This document shows, piece after piece, positions 25,897 to 33,721 of a DNA stretch of 36,577 nt. Below the pieces are notes generated by a model. It did not search any database, was not told where the DNA came from, and saw only the letters and a list, made by a program, of their open reading frames with translations. Every line of letters begins with the position of its first letter. Position 1 is the first letter of the stretch. This stretch comes from CAZZNQ01 sp964655775 (GTDB taxonomy: Bacteria; Planctomycetota; Brocadiia; SM23-32): positions 1 to 36,577 of the forward strand of contig CAZZNQ010000036.1 in assembly GCA_964655775.1 (NCBI GenBank), written 5' to 3'. Both the position numbers and the translations under genes were made by a program.

Positions 25897-26844
25897 ATGG
25901 CCAAGATCGTTCTGGTCTGCCCGTTCTGCCAGGAGAAGCTGGAAACCGCAGACGGCAACATCGGTCGCGACGGCCAGTGTCCGCACTGCAAGGAAGTCTT
26001 CGAGATCAAGCCGCAGACCCAGCCCGGGGCGGTTTCCGCCCCCAGCACCGAGTACGAGTACCTTGATAACAACACGCTGGCCGCCATCTTCGCGGTGATG
26101 CTTACTCTGGTGCTTCTGATGCTGTCCACCTTCGTGCGATGGGTGGGCTATCACGCCAGCCTGGGCAACTACATCACGGGTGTTAAGTCCGCAGTCTTCG
26201 GGGTCTCGCTCGCCTGCTGTGCTTTCTTCGCTTTCTCCTTGGTCGGTCGGAAGAGCCTGATGCCGGCCGTGATCGTCAGCGGCGCATGGGGCTTATGCGT
26301 TGCGGTCTGGACGTGGGGAATCCGCTTCTTTGTCGGCAGGGCGGCCGCAGGTGCCGACGGCGTTCTTCAGACGGCGCTGGCAGCCAAGGCCGGGCTCTTG
26401 CTGGCCCTGCTGGCGGGCCTTCTTGTGTGTGGCACCGCCGTTTTTGTCTATTCTCAGGCGCGAGTCAGGGCCAGCTACGAGAAGCTGGGCGTCTGCATGC
26501 TGGCCGCTGTGCTCGGAGCCACCATTCTCGGCATGCTGTTGATCTCGATGCAGGTACGGCCGACCGTCGCCCGCATCGCCGAAGCTACTCCGGCCGGCGG
26601 CGAGTCCGAGCCGGACGCCGACGGCCCCCAAGGTGCGGTCGAGCCCGGCCCACCACCCGAGCCCGACAAGCAACCCGACACGGAGCCTGCAGAGAACGTC
26701 GAGCCGCCCGAGCCGGTGGAGCCCGCTCCGAAGCCCGTCGAGCCGCCCGAACCGCCGCAACGCGAACCGCAACCGGAGCCCGAGCCGGATCCCGACGCCG
26801 TCCCCTTCATCCCCGCCGACGAGGGCATGCGCGGGCCGGAGTAG
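25897..26844 (+). CDS. zinc-ribbon membrane protein with Pro/Glu-rich tail
   Basis: 315-residue protein. An N-terminal zinc ribbon is formed by C8-x2-C11 and C28-x2-C31 (CPFC and CPHC), as in MJ0042/DUF-type zinc-ribbon proteins of membrane sensors. Five hydrophobic segments follow (about residues 62-83, 95-118, 123-145, 165-185 and 195-215). The tail after about residue 230 is rich in Pro and Glu with EP/PP repeats, which resembles a TonB-like or surface-spanning linker and ends in acidic GPE. GGGAGG is 6 nt upstream of the ATG. It is monocistronic with its own promoter. The zinc ribbon is likely on the cytosolic side and could bind RNA, DNA or protein. Function unknown. Confidence 0.8.
   Translation: MAKIVLVCPFCQEKLETADGNIGRDGQCPHCKEVFEIKPQTQPGAVSAPSTEYEYLDNNTLAAIFAVMLTLVLLMLSTFVRWVGYHASLGNYITGVKSAVFGVSLACCAFFAFSLVGRKSLMPAVIVSGAWGLCVAVWTWGIRFFVGRAAAGADGVLQTALAAKAGLLLALLAGLLVCGTAVFVYSQARVRASYEKLGVCMLAAVLGATILGMLLISMQVRPTVARIAEATPAGGESEPDADGPQGAVEPGPPPEPDKQPDTEPAENVEPPEPVEPAPKPVEPPEPPQREPQPEPEPDPDAVPFIPADEGMRGPE
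26640..26805 (+). repeat. low-complexity Pro-Glu coding repeat
   Basis: Codons for EPP, PEP and PPEP units repeat across residues about 248-303 of the zinc-ribbon protein. The DNA has imperfect GAGCC(G/C)CC-type repeats that could slip during replication. Confidence 0.7.
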
Positions 26845-27063
26845 TCGGCTTTGGGAGGCAGACCTCCGTCGTGCGCATGGGCAACGCCTGGCTGCGTCCC
26901 GCCATCTCAGTGAATGGCCTCGAGACCTGTGCAGAGGTCTGGGCATGCCTGCCGCTCCCTGCCGGAACACCGATAGCTTTTTTGTGTGGAACAATCGACC
27001 TCCCAGCAGGTAGAATCGAAGGCATACTCGGTGGATATCGGTTCCCGGGAACGGGCTGAACGA

Positions 27064-28629
27064 ATGAGACATTTGCCTTACCTGATTCTGCTGATGTTGG
27101 GGGCGCTGCAGGCCGCCGTGTTCGGGGGTCCGCCGGTGGAGCCGTTCGAGAAGCCCTCGGACCTGTCGCCGAACAACCGGATCGACGAGCTGGTGCTGGC
27201 ATCGCTCGAGGAACGCGGCATCCAGGCGGCGAACCTGTGTTCCGATGCGGTCTTCATCCGTCGTGCATACATAGACGTGATCGGCACGCTGCCGGAGGGG
27301 CGCCGCGTGAGCCGATTCCTCCGGGACCGCAGGCCCGGCAAGAGAGCGGCCCTCATCGAGGAGTTGATGGGCCGCCCGGAGTTCGCCGACTACTGGTCGC
27401 TAAAGTGGTGCGATCTGCTGCGCGTGAAGGCGGAGTTCCCCATCAATCTGTGGCCTAACGGCGTGCAGGCATACCACCGCTGGATATGGGAGAGCGTCCG
27501 GGACAACAGGCCCTACGATGAGTTCGTGCGGGAAATGCTGACCCGCAGCGGCAGCAACTTCCGGGACCCGCCCGTCAACTTCTACCGTGCCGTCCAGGGC
27601 CACGATCCGTCCACCATCGCCGAGGCGGTCGGGCTCACGTTCATGGGCGTGCGCGTGGCGGATTGGCCGGACCAGAAGCGCGCCGGCATGGCCGCCTTCT
27701 TCTCGCGCATCGCCTACAAGCCGACGGCGGAGTGGAAAGAGGAGATCGTGTGCCTCGATCCCGCCCCGGCCGGGCCTCTGGAGGCGACCTTCCCCGACGG
27801 TCGGACCGTGGTGATCGAGCCCGGCGACGATCCACGGGTAGTGTTTGCGGACTGGCTGATCTCGGCTGAGAACCCCTGGTTCGCCCGGAACATCGCCAAC
27901 CGCACCTGGGCGTGGCTCATGGGCCGGGGCATCATCCACGAGCCGGACGACATCCGGCCGGACAACCCGCCCTCCAATCCGGCGCTTCTCGACTACCTGG
28001 CGTCCGAGCTCATCGAGGCCGATTACGATCTGCGCCACCTTTACCGTCTGATTCTGAACTCACGCACGTATCAGCAGTCTCCCATTCCGCAGAGCGATGA
28101 CCCCGACGCGGAGGCCCTGTTCGCGCACTACCATGTTCGGCGGCTCGATGCGGAGGTGTTGATCGACGCTTTGAGTTGGCTGGGGGCGTCGGGCGAGGAA
28201 TACTCCAGCCTGATCCCCGAGCCGTTCACGTTCGTTCCGGAACGGCAGCGGACGATCGCGCTGCCCGACGGCAGTATCACCAGCCAGTTCCTGGAGATGT
28301 TCGGGCGGCCCGCCCGCGACACCGGTCTGGAGTCCGAGCGGAACAACGCGGTCACGGCGCAACAGCGCCTGCATCTGCTGAATTCCACTCACGTCCAGCA
28401 GAAGGTATCCCGGAGTCAGCGGTTGCGCGCAGTCCAGCGTCTGGCCCGCGGCAACGCGGAGAACTGGGTGCGCGGCCTCTACCTTATGATCCTGTCGCGC
28501 GAACCACTGCGTGCCGAGCTGCAGGTCGCGGAAGACTATCTGAAGAAGCCCGGGCTCGGCCAGCGGCAGGCGGCCGACGACCTGGCCTGGGCGCTGATCA
28601 ACTCGAAGGAGTTCCTTTACCGCCATTGA
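27064..28629 (+). CDS. DUF1549/DUF1553 secreted protein without cytochrome-like CxxCH
   Basis: 521-residue exported protein of the planctomycete DUF1549-DUF1553 family. A signal peptide occupies the first 20 or so residues. The DUF1549 part includes IDELVLASLEERG, RRAYIDVIGTLP and NRPYDEFVREML; the DUF1553 part includes NPWFARNIANRTWAWLMGRG, DDIRPDNPPSNP and LYRLILNSRTYQ. At the place where many members carry a CxxCH (after FMGVRV, residues about 193-200) this protein has ADWPDQ, so no heme-type motif is left, and there is no separate N-terminal cytochrome domain. The start at 27064 begins the signal peptide; the open frame upstream to 26986 lacks support. It lies 46 bp before the DUF1501 gene. 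Its biochemical role is unknown; the family is often discussed in polysaccharide or sulfatase contexts. Confidence 0.88.
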   Translation: MRHLPYLILLMLGALQAAVFGGPPVEPFEKPSDLSPNNRIDELVLASLEERGIQAANLCSDAVFIRRAYIDVIGTLPEGRRVSRFLRDRRPGKRAALIEELMGRPEFADYWSLKWCDLLRVKAEFPINLWPNGVQAYHRWIWESVRDNRPYDEFVREMLTRSGSNFRDPPVNFYRAVQGHDPSTIAEAVGLTFMGVRVADWPDQKRAGMAAFFSRIAYKPTAEWKEEIVCLDPAPAGPLEATFPDGRTVVIEPGDDPRVVFADWLISAENPWFARNIANRTWAWLMGRGIIHEPDDIRPDNPPSNPALLDYLASELIEADYDLRHLYRLILNSRTYQQSPIPQSDDPDAEALFAHYHVRRLDAEVLIDALSWLGASGEEYSSLIPEPFTFVPERQRTIALPDGSITSQFLEMFGRPARDTGLESERNNAVTAQQRLHLLNSTHVQQKVSRSQRLRAVQRLARGNAENWVRGLYLMILSREPLRAELQVAEDYLKKPGLGQRQAADDLAWALINSKEFLYRH

Positions 28630-28675
28630 GGAACGGCCGCGCGGCCCGCGCCCGGCCGAGTTCGAGGCACATGAT

Positions 28676-29995
28676 ATGAGCGACATCGAATCGACCTGTG
28701 GGATCAGCCGGCGCGACGCCCTGAAGTACATGCTCGCCGGCACGGTGGGGCTTGCGCTGGGGGACCGGTTGGCCCTGTCCGCCCCCGCCGGCTCTCGGCC
28801 GGCAAAGGCGCGTTCCGTCATCCAGATATGGATGTGGGGTGGTCCCTCCCATCTCGACACGTTTGACCCGAAACCCGACGCCGGGTACGACTACTGCGGC
28901 CCCCTCGACAAGGTCATGAAGACGAACGTGGACGGCATTGTCATCAGCGACCAGTTGCCCCTGCTCGCCAAACAGGCGGATAAGTACTCCATCATTCGCA
29001 GCATGACGCACGGCATCAACGCGCACGAAACTGCGTCGTACATGGTGCAGACGGGCCGCGAACCGGGTCGGGTGGTGTTCCCATGCGTGGGCGCCGTTGT
29101 CGCGGCCTTCAAGGGCTACGAGCATGGGTATGCCGGGCTGGTGCCGCCCTATATCGTGCTGACCGAACCGCAGGGTCGCTTCTCGGAGTCCGGGTTCCTG
29201 GGCCAAAAGTACAAGCCGTTCGCGACCGGCGGCGACCCCAACCGAGACCCCTTCGCCGTCGAAGGAATCGTTGCCCCGGGCATCTCGGACCAAAGGCAGC
29301 ACGCCCGTCGTGATCTCCTGCACTCGCTGGATACTCTGGGCAAGGCAATGCCGCGGAACCCCCATCTTACCGAGCTGGACGGCGCCGAGGCCAAGGCCTA
29401 CGACATGATGTTCGGGGACACCAGGAAGCTGTTCGACCTGACCGAAGAGCCGGATGAGATGCGGGAGCGGTACGGCCGGAACACGTTCGGCCAGTCTTGC
29501 CTGATGGCCCGCCGGCTTGTCGAGCAGGGAGTCCCGTACGTGACCATCAACTACAAGGGATGGGATACCCACAAGCGTCACTTCGAGACCATGAGGCAGA
29601 AGCTCCCCGAGATGGATCGGGGGATGGCGATGCTGCTTGAGGACCTGGCGCAGCGCGGTCTTCTGGAAAGCACTATCGTCTGGTGGAGCGGCGAGTTCGG
29701 GCGGACGCCCAAGGTGCAGTGGGAGGCCCCGTGGAACGGTGGGCGCGGGCACTACGGGAAGTGTTTCTCGGCTGTCGTTGCCGGCGGCGGATTCAAGGGA
29801 GGGCGCGTGCTGGGCGAATCCGACCCGAAAGGCGCCGAAGTGGCGGAACGCCCCGTCCATCCGCAGGACCTCATCCGAAGCATGTATGCGCTCCTGGCTA
29901 TCGATGCGAAAGCCATGCTGCCCAATCCTCGTGGTCTGGAGGAGCGCGTGCTGCCCGCAGCCGAGACCGGTGGCCTGCTCACGGAGATCATGTAA
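28676..29995 (+). CDS. DUF1501 family protein (sulfatase-like fold, Tat-type signal)
   Basis: 439-residue DUF1501 protein, a family with an alkaline-phosphatase/sulfatase-like fold that is abundant in Planctomycetota. A twin-arginine signal SRRDALKYMLAG occupies residues 11-22. WGGPSHLDTFDPKP (near 54-67) and HGINAHETASY hold conserved metal-site-like residues; WDTHKRHFETM (near 296) and WWSGEFGRTPK (near 335) are typical C-terminal motifs. It is the second gene of the DUF1549-DUF1501-PPC trio, 46 bp after the first; the third gene begins right after its stop. Its enzymatic role has not been shown; metal-dependent hydrolysis is an inference from the fold. Confidence 0.9.
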   Translation: MSDIESTCGISRRDALKYMLAGTVGLALGDRLALSAPAGSRPAKARSVIQIWMWGGPSHLDTFDPKPDAGYDYCGPLDKVMKTNVDGIVISDQLPLLAKQADKYSIIRSMTHGINAHETASYMVQTGREPGRVVFPCVGAVVAAFKGYEHGYAGLVPPYIVLTEPQGRFSESGFLGQKYKPFATGGDPNRDPFAVEGIVAPGISDQRQHARRDLLHSLDTLGKAMPRNPHLTELDGAEAKAYDMMFGDTRKLFDLTEEPDEMRERYGRNTFGQSCLMARRLVEQGVPYVTINYKGWDTHKRHFETMRQKLPEMDRGMAMLLEDLAQRGLLESTIVWWSGEFGRTPKVQWEAPWNGGRGHYGKCFSAVVAGGGFKGGRVLGESDPKGAEVAERPVHPQDLIRSMYALLAIDAKAMLPNPRGLEERVLPAAETGGLLTEIM

Positions 29996-30010
29996 GCGGT
30001 GAAAGAGCAA

Positions 30011-32386
30011 ATGAGGACATGTCAGCTGGCGTTTGTCCTGATCCTCCTCGGCATGGCCGAGGCGTTCGGCGCGACACCGCCGCGCGATCCCCACATCGGC
30101 TACGTGTACCCCGCGGGCGGTCAACGAGGCACCACCTTTGAGGTGCAGGTGGGCGGCCAATACCTGCGGGCTGCGAGCGATGTCTACGTGTCCGGAGGTG
30201 GAATCCGCGCCAGGGCCGTCAAGCACTACGTGACGCGCCGCTTCATCCCGCAAGAGCAGCGACAGGCTCTCCAGAAGAAGCTCGTCGAACTGAGAGACGC
30301 AAAGCTGGCCGAACTGGAGGGCTCCGGCTCAGAAGGGGGCGGCCCCGGCACCCAGGCTCGCCGGTTGCGCGCCGCCAACGCGGAGAACGGGCCGAATGGC
30401 GCGGAGGGCGAACTCCCCGACCATCCGCTGGTCCGGAATCTGGAGGACAAGAGCCTGCGGGAGCTTCGGCACGTGGCCGACATGCTCCTGGACTGGCGAA
30501 TCAGACGCAAACAGCAACCGAACGCGCAGATCGGCGAGATCGTTCTGATCGAGGTGACAATCGATCCCGGTGCCGCGCCCGGAGATCGTGAGCTGCGTCT
30601 CGTTAGCCCGCGCGGGGTCACGAATCCACTCCCGTTCCAGGTCGGCGTCCTTCCGGAGGTCGTCCAACGCGAGCCCGACGAGCCGGACACGACCCCCAAT
30701 CTGCCCGAGGAGCCGCCCGTCGAGCTACCGGCCGTCCTGAACGGCCAGATCCTGCCGGGTGACGTCGACCGTTTCCGCTTCCGTGCCAGGGCAGGACAGA
30801 ACCTGGTCATCGAGACCCGTGCACGGCGGCTGGTGCCGTTCCTCGCCGATGCAGTGCCCGGGTGGTTCCAGGCGACCGTCGCCCTCTACGATGCGGACGG
30901 CCGCGAACTGCTCTTCGCGGACGACTATCGGTTCAGCCCCGACCCGGTCGTCCTCTTCGAGGTGCCGGAAGACGGTGTGTACGAGCTGGAGATACGTGAC
31001 GCGATCTACCGCGGGCGCGAGGACTTCGTCTACCGGGTCTCCGTTGGCGAGACGCCGTTCGTGACCAGTGCCTTCCCATTGGGTGGGCACGCGGTTAGCC
31101 GCCCCGTCGCTTCGGTCGAGGGTTGGAACCTGCCATCGGACACGCTACGCCTTAAGGCCGGGCCCGCCGACAGCGTCGTCCGCGAGGCGGCTCTGCGCGC
31201 TGGGAACGCCCTGTCGAACGATATCCACTATGCCGTCGACATGCTTCCGGAATTCACGGAGTCCGAGCCCAATGACAGCACTGCCGAGGCCGAACCGATC
31301 GAGCTCCCGCGGATCGTGAATGGCCGCATCTCTTCGCCCGACGACGCCGATGTGTTCCGGTTCGAGGGCGCCCAGGGCGACGAGGTCGTCGCCGACGTGC
31401 TGGCTCGCCGGCTCCATTCGCCGCTGGACGCGGTCGTCCGCATCATGGACGCCGATGGCAAGGTCGTTGCGTGGAACGACGATCACATGGTCATGGACGA
31501 TGGCTACCTGCACCCCGACATGGGCACGCTGACGCACCACGCCGACCCATATCTCCGCACCGTTCTGCCCGCCGACGGCACCTACTACGTCAAGGTGGCG
31601 GACGTTCAGCGCCATGGCGGCTCGGCCTACGCGTATCGCCTTCGACTCTCTCCGCCGCAGCCGGACTTCACCGTCCGCGCTACGCCGTCCGCCCTCACCA
31701 TGTTCGCCGGGCGGTCCGCGCCGTTCACCGTGCACGTCCAGCGCAGGGAGGGCTTCGACGGCGACGTCGAGGTCTCGCTCCGGGACCCGACGACCGGCTT
31801 CCGGATCAGCGGCGGTCGCGTTCCCGCCGGGCGCGAGAGCGTGCGGATGACGCTTACCGCCCCGTTCGAAGCCCCAGAGGGACCCGTCAACCTCCAACTC
31901 GAGGGCAACGCGCGCATCAACGGCAAGGTGGTCACGCACGTCGCCGTGCCGTGCGAGAACATGATGCAGGCGTTCCTCTGGCGCCACCTGGTGCCGGTGC
32001 AGGAATTCGTCGTTGCCGTGCGCCCGACCCGCTGGTTCCCGATTCCCGCCCTGCCCTCCGGTCCCGAGCCGGTCACCGTCGCGTCCGGCAGCCCGTCGCC
32101 CGTGCTGTTGCGCACCGGCAGACGGCCGCGGTCCGACAAGGTGGAACTCCAGCCGATCTTCGGTTCGGAGGGGTTCGACGTCGGCCAGGTCCGCGTCCTC
32201 GACGAGGGTCTGGAGTTCCAGGTCCGCGTCGATCCGGAGGCCGAGCCGGGCACCGCCGACAACCTGATCGTTGAGGCATTCATTCAGGTTCCGGTTCGCA
32301 ACGCCGAAGGCGAGGTCCAGGAGGGTAAGACCCGCCGCGCGTCGCTCGGCGTCCTGCCGGCCGTCCCGTTCGTCGTCGGCGAGTAG
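30011..32386 (+). CDS. large secreted PPC-domain protein
   Basis: About 791 residues. An N-terminal signal peptide is followed by an IPT/TIG-like segment (PAGGQRGTTFEVQVGGQYL), a charged helical insert (about residues 79-104), two pre-peptidase C-terminal (PPC)-type beta domains (about 243-354 starting NGQILPGDVDRFRF, and 437-547 starting NGRISSPDDADVFRF), then an Ig-like stretch. PPC domains are often calcium- or substrate-binding accessory modules. It is the third gene of the trio, 15 bp after the DUF1501 stop at the chosen ATG. A GTG at 29999 in the same frame is possible and would add four residues. It ends 19 bp from the convergent beta-propeller gene. Confidence 0.82.
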   Translation: MRTCQLAFVLILLGMAEAFGATPPRDPHIGYVYPAGGQRGTTFEVQVGGQYLRAASDVYVSGGGIRARAVKHYVTRRFIPQEQRQALQKKLVELRDAKLAELEGSGSEGGGPGTQARRLRAANAENGPNGAEGELPDHPLVRNLEDKSLRELRHVADMLLDWRIRRKQQPNAQIGEIVLIEVTIDPGAAPGDRELRLVSPRGVTNPLPFQVGVLPEVVQREPDEPDTTPNLPEEPPVELPAVLNGQILPGDVDRFRFRARAGQNLVIETRARRLVPFLADAVPGWFQATVALYDADGRELLFADDYRFSPDPVVLFEVPEDGVYELEIRDAIYRGREDFVYRVSVGETPFVTSAFPLGGHAVSRPVASVEGWNLPSDTLRLKAGPADSVVREAALRAGNALSNDIHYAVDMLPEFTESEPNDSTAEAEPIELPRIVNGRISSPDDADVFRFEGAQGDEVVADVLARRLHSPLDAVVRIMDADGKVVAWNDDHMVMDDGYLHPDMGTLTHHADPYLRTVLPADGTYYVKVADVQRHGGSAYAYRLRLSPPQPDFTVRATPSALTMFAGRSAPFTVHVQRREGFDGDVEVSLRDPTTGFRISGGRVPAGRESVRMTLTAPFEAPEGPVNLQLEGNARINGKVVTHVAVPCENMMQAFLWRHLVPVQEFVVAVRPTRWFPIPALPSGPEPVTVASGSPSPVLLRTGRRPRSDKVELQPIFGSEGFDVGQVRVLDEGLEFQVRVDPEAEPGTADNLIVEAFIQVPVRNAEGEVQEGKTRRASLGVLPAVPFVVGE

Positions 32387-32405
32387 ACCCGGATATCTGC
32401 CCCGC

Positions 32406-33512
32406 TCAGATCTCCAGTTCGCATTCCCACAGGTATCCGGACCGCTTCGGCACATCGGTCTCGGCGACGTAGGCCGTGTTCTCGCCCATCAGCCGCAGGT
32501 CGTGCACGCGGTATAGCTTCAGGCCCGTCTCGGAGTCGACGATGCGCCCCATCGGGTGGAACGCGCGCGTCTCGCGGTCGTAGGCCCAGACGTTGCCGCC
32601 CTCCTCATCGCCCGAGCAGCCCAGCAGCAGCGAATCCTTCCACACGATCAGCCCCGGCAGCCGGCGCGTGGGGCTCGGTTTGCCCAGATACTCGACCTCG
32701 GCCGTGCGCGGATCCAGCCGGCACAGGCTTCCGCCGCAGGTGCCGATGTAGATGTAACCGTCGCCGCCGTTCACCATGCAGTCGACCGGCCCGGCGGCCG
32801 GGTACATGATGTTCGAGTCCTGCTGGGCGTTCGGCACGCTGTGGTGGAACCACGTGATCTCGCCGTCGTCGGGGTCGTAGCGGAACAGCCAGTGGTTTTT
32901 CGGATCCCAGGTGCCCCAGAACCCGCCGTCGTCGTCCAGCGCGCTGATGTGGGTGATGGAGCCGACGTAGCCGAAATCGGTGGTCTCGCCGGTTTTTAGG
33001 TCGTGGACGAAGAAGCGGAAGCACGGGTATGTCTGGCCGTAGATCAGGCCGCGCTCCTCGTCCAGCGTGATGGTCTGGATGTAATCGTGGTCGGCCGGAA
33101 TGCCCAGCTTCTCGATGCGGTGCGAGCCGGCCGGAATGCGGAACAGGCTGCCGCCGGGGGCCTTTGCGCGCTGGTCGCAGCGGAACAGGCAGGCGCTGGC
33201 GCCGTAGACGGTGCCGTCGCTTGCCAGTTCGAGGGAGCGGTGGATCTTCACCTCGTACTCCTCGGCGACTTCGTCGTAGCCCAGGGACTCGAACTCGTTT
33301 GTGTCCGGGTCGAACCGATGGAGCACGTCGGTGTTCCGGCAGAAGATGCCGCAGTAGAGGCCGCCGTCGGGATGTGGCAGCAGGCTGGTGAAGGCGACCC
33401 AGTTGTTGAATCGGTCGGCGTCGGCACCTTCGGTGAGCCCTTCGGCGTCGGTCAGGCGTTGTTCGGAGCGATATTCGCGCAGCACGTGATGCCGCACGCG
33501 TCGGATCTTCAC
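32406..33512 (-). CDS. beta-propeller-like protein of unknown function
   Basis: 368-residue protein with repeated beta-strand blades ending in YRYDPDDGE, LCRLDPRTAEV, VWAYDRETRAF and LHRFDPDTNEF, the texture of a six- or seven-bladed beta-propeller (SMP-30/YncE/Kelch-like). No signal peptide is visible, so it is probably cytosolic or a non-classical export. The start is GTG at 33512, supported by AGGAG 9 nt upstream; no ATG near it fits. A weak divergent promoter (CAGAAT/TTGCAG, complement of 33564-33592, 17-nt spacer) faces the glycosidase gene's promoter. It may bind or modify a sugar lactone or similar; the family is too broad to say more. Confidence 0.75.
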   Translation of the reverse strand: MKIRRVRHHVLREYRSEQRLTDAEGLTEGADADRFNNWVAFTSLLPHPDGGLYCGIFCRNTDVLHRFDPDTNEFESLGYDEVAEEYEVKIHRSLELASDGTVYGASACLFRCDQRAKAPGGSLFRIPAGSHRIEKLGIPADHDYIQTITLDEERGLIYGQTYPCFRFFVHDLKTGETTDFGYVGSITHISALDDDGGFWGTWDPKNHWLFRYDPDDGEITWFHHSVPNAQQDSNIMYPAAGPVDCMVNGGDGYIYIGTCGGSLCRLDPRTAEVEYLGKPSPTRRLPGLIVWKDSLLLGCSGDEEGGNVWAYDRETRAFHPMGRIVDSETGLKLYRVHDLRLMGENTAYVAETDVPKRSGYLWECELEI

Positions 33513-33646
33513 GGCGTCGGTCTCCTGTCTGTGGCGGGATGGGGCGAGTCGGACGAAAGCCCCATTCTGCCCGATGCCGAACTCACCTGCAACGGCCGGG
33601 GGGCAAGGCCATCCGCGTGAAGCGCACCCATCGCCCCCCCTTCCGG

Positions 33647-33674
33647 TTGACAGCGGCGCTGGATGGCCGACAAT
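33647..33674 (+). promoter_or_regulatory. sigma-70 promoter of the glycosidase-like gene
   Basis: TTGACA (33647-33652, 6/6) and GACAAT (33669-33674, 4/6) with a 16-nt spacer. Transcription would start near 33681, about 40 nt before the ATG at 33722. Confidence 0.6.
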
Positions 33675-33721
33675 GGAATGGGAGGCTAAAGAGGGGCAAC
33701 TCGCACTGACAGGGGGCACAG

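Noticed and set aside
26923..26983. Hairpin AGACCT/AGGTCT and a T6 run as a terminator of the zinc-ribbon gene
   Set aside because: The stem is 6 bp and lies 38 bp before the T run, so the two cannot form one intrinsic terminator.
26982..27016. Promoter of the DUF1549 operon using TTGTGT and TAGAAT
   Set aside because: The spacing is 23 nt; only the TAGAAT hexamer is reasonable and no good -35 is in range.
28598..30253. Antisense open frame opposite the DUF1501 gene
   Set aside because: The plus-strand DUF1501 motifs are unmistakable, and the antisense translation has none.
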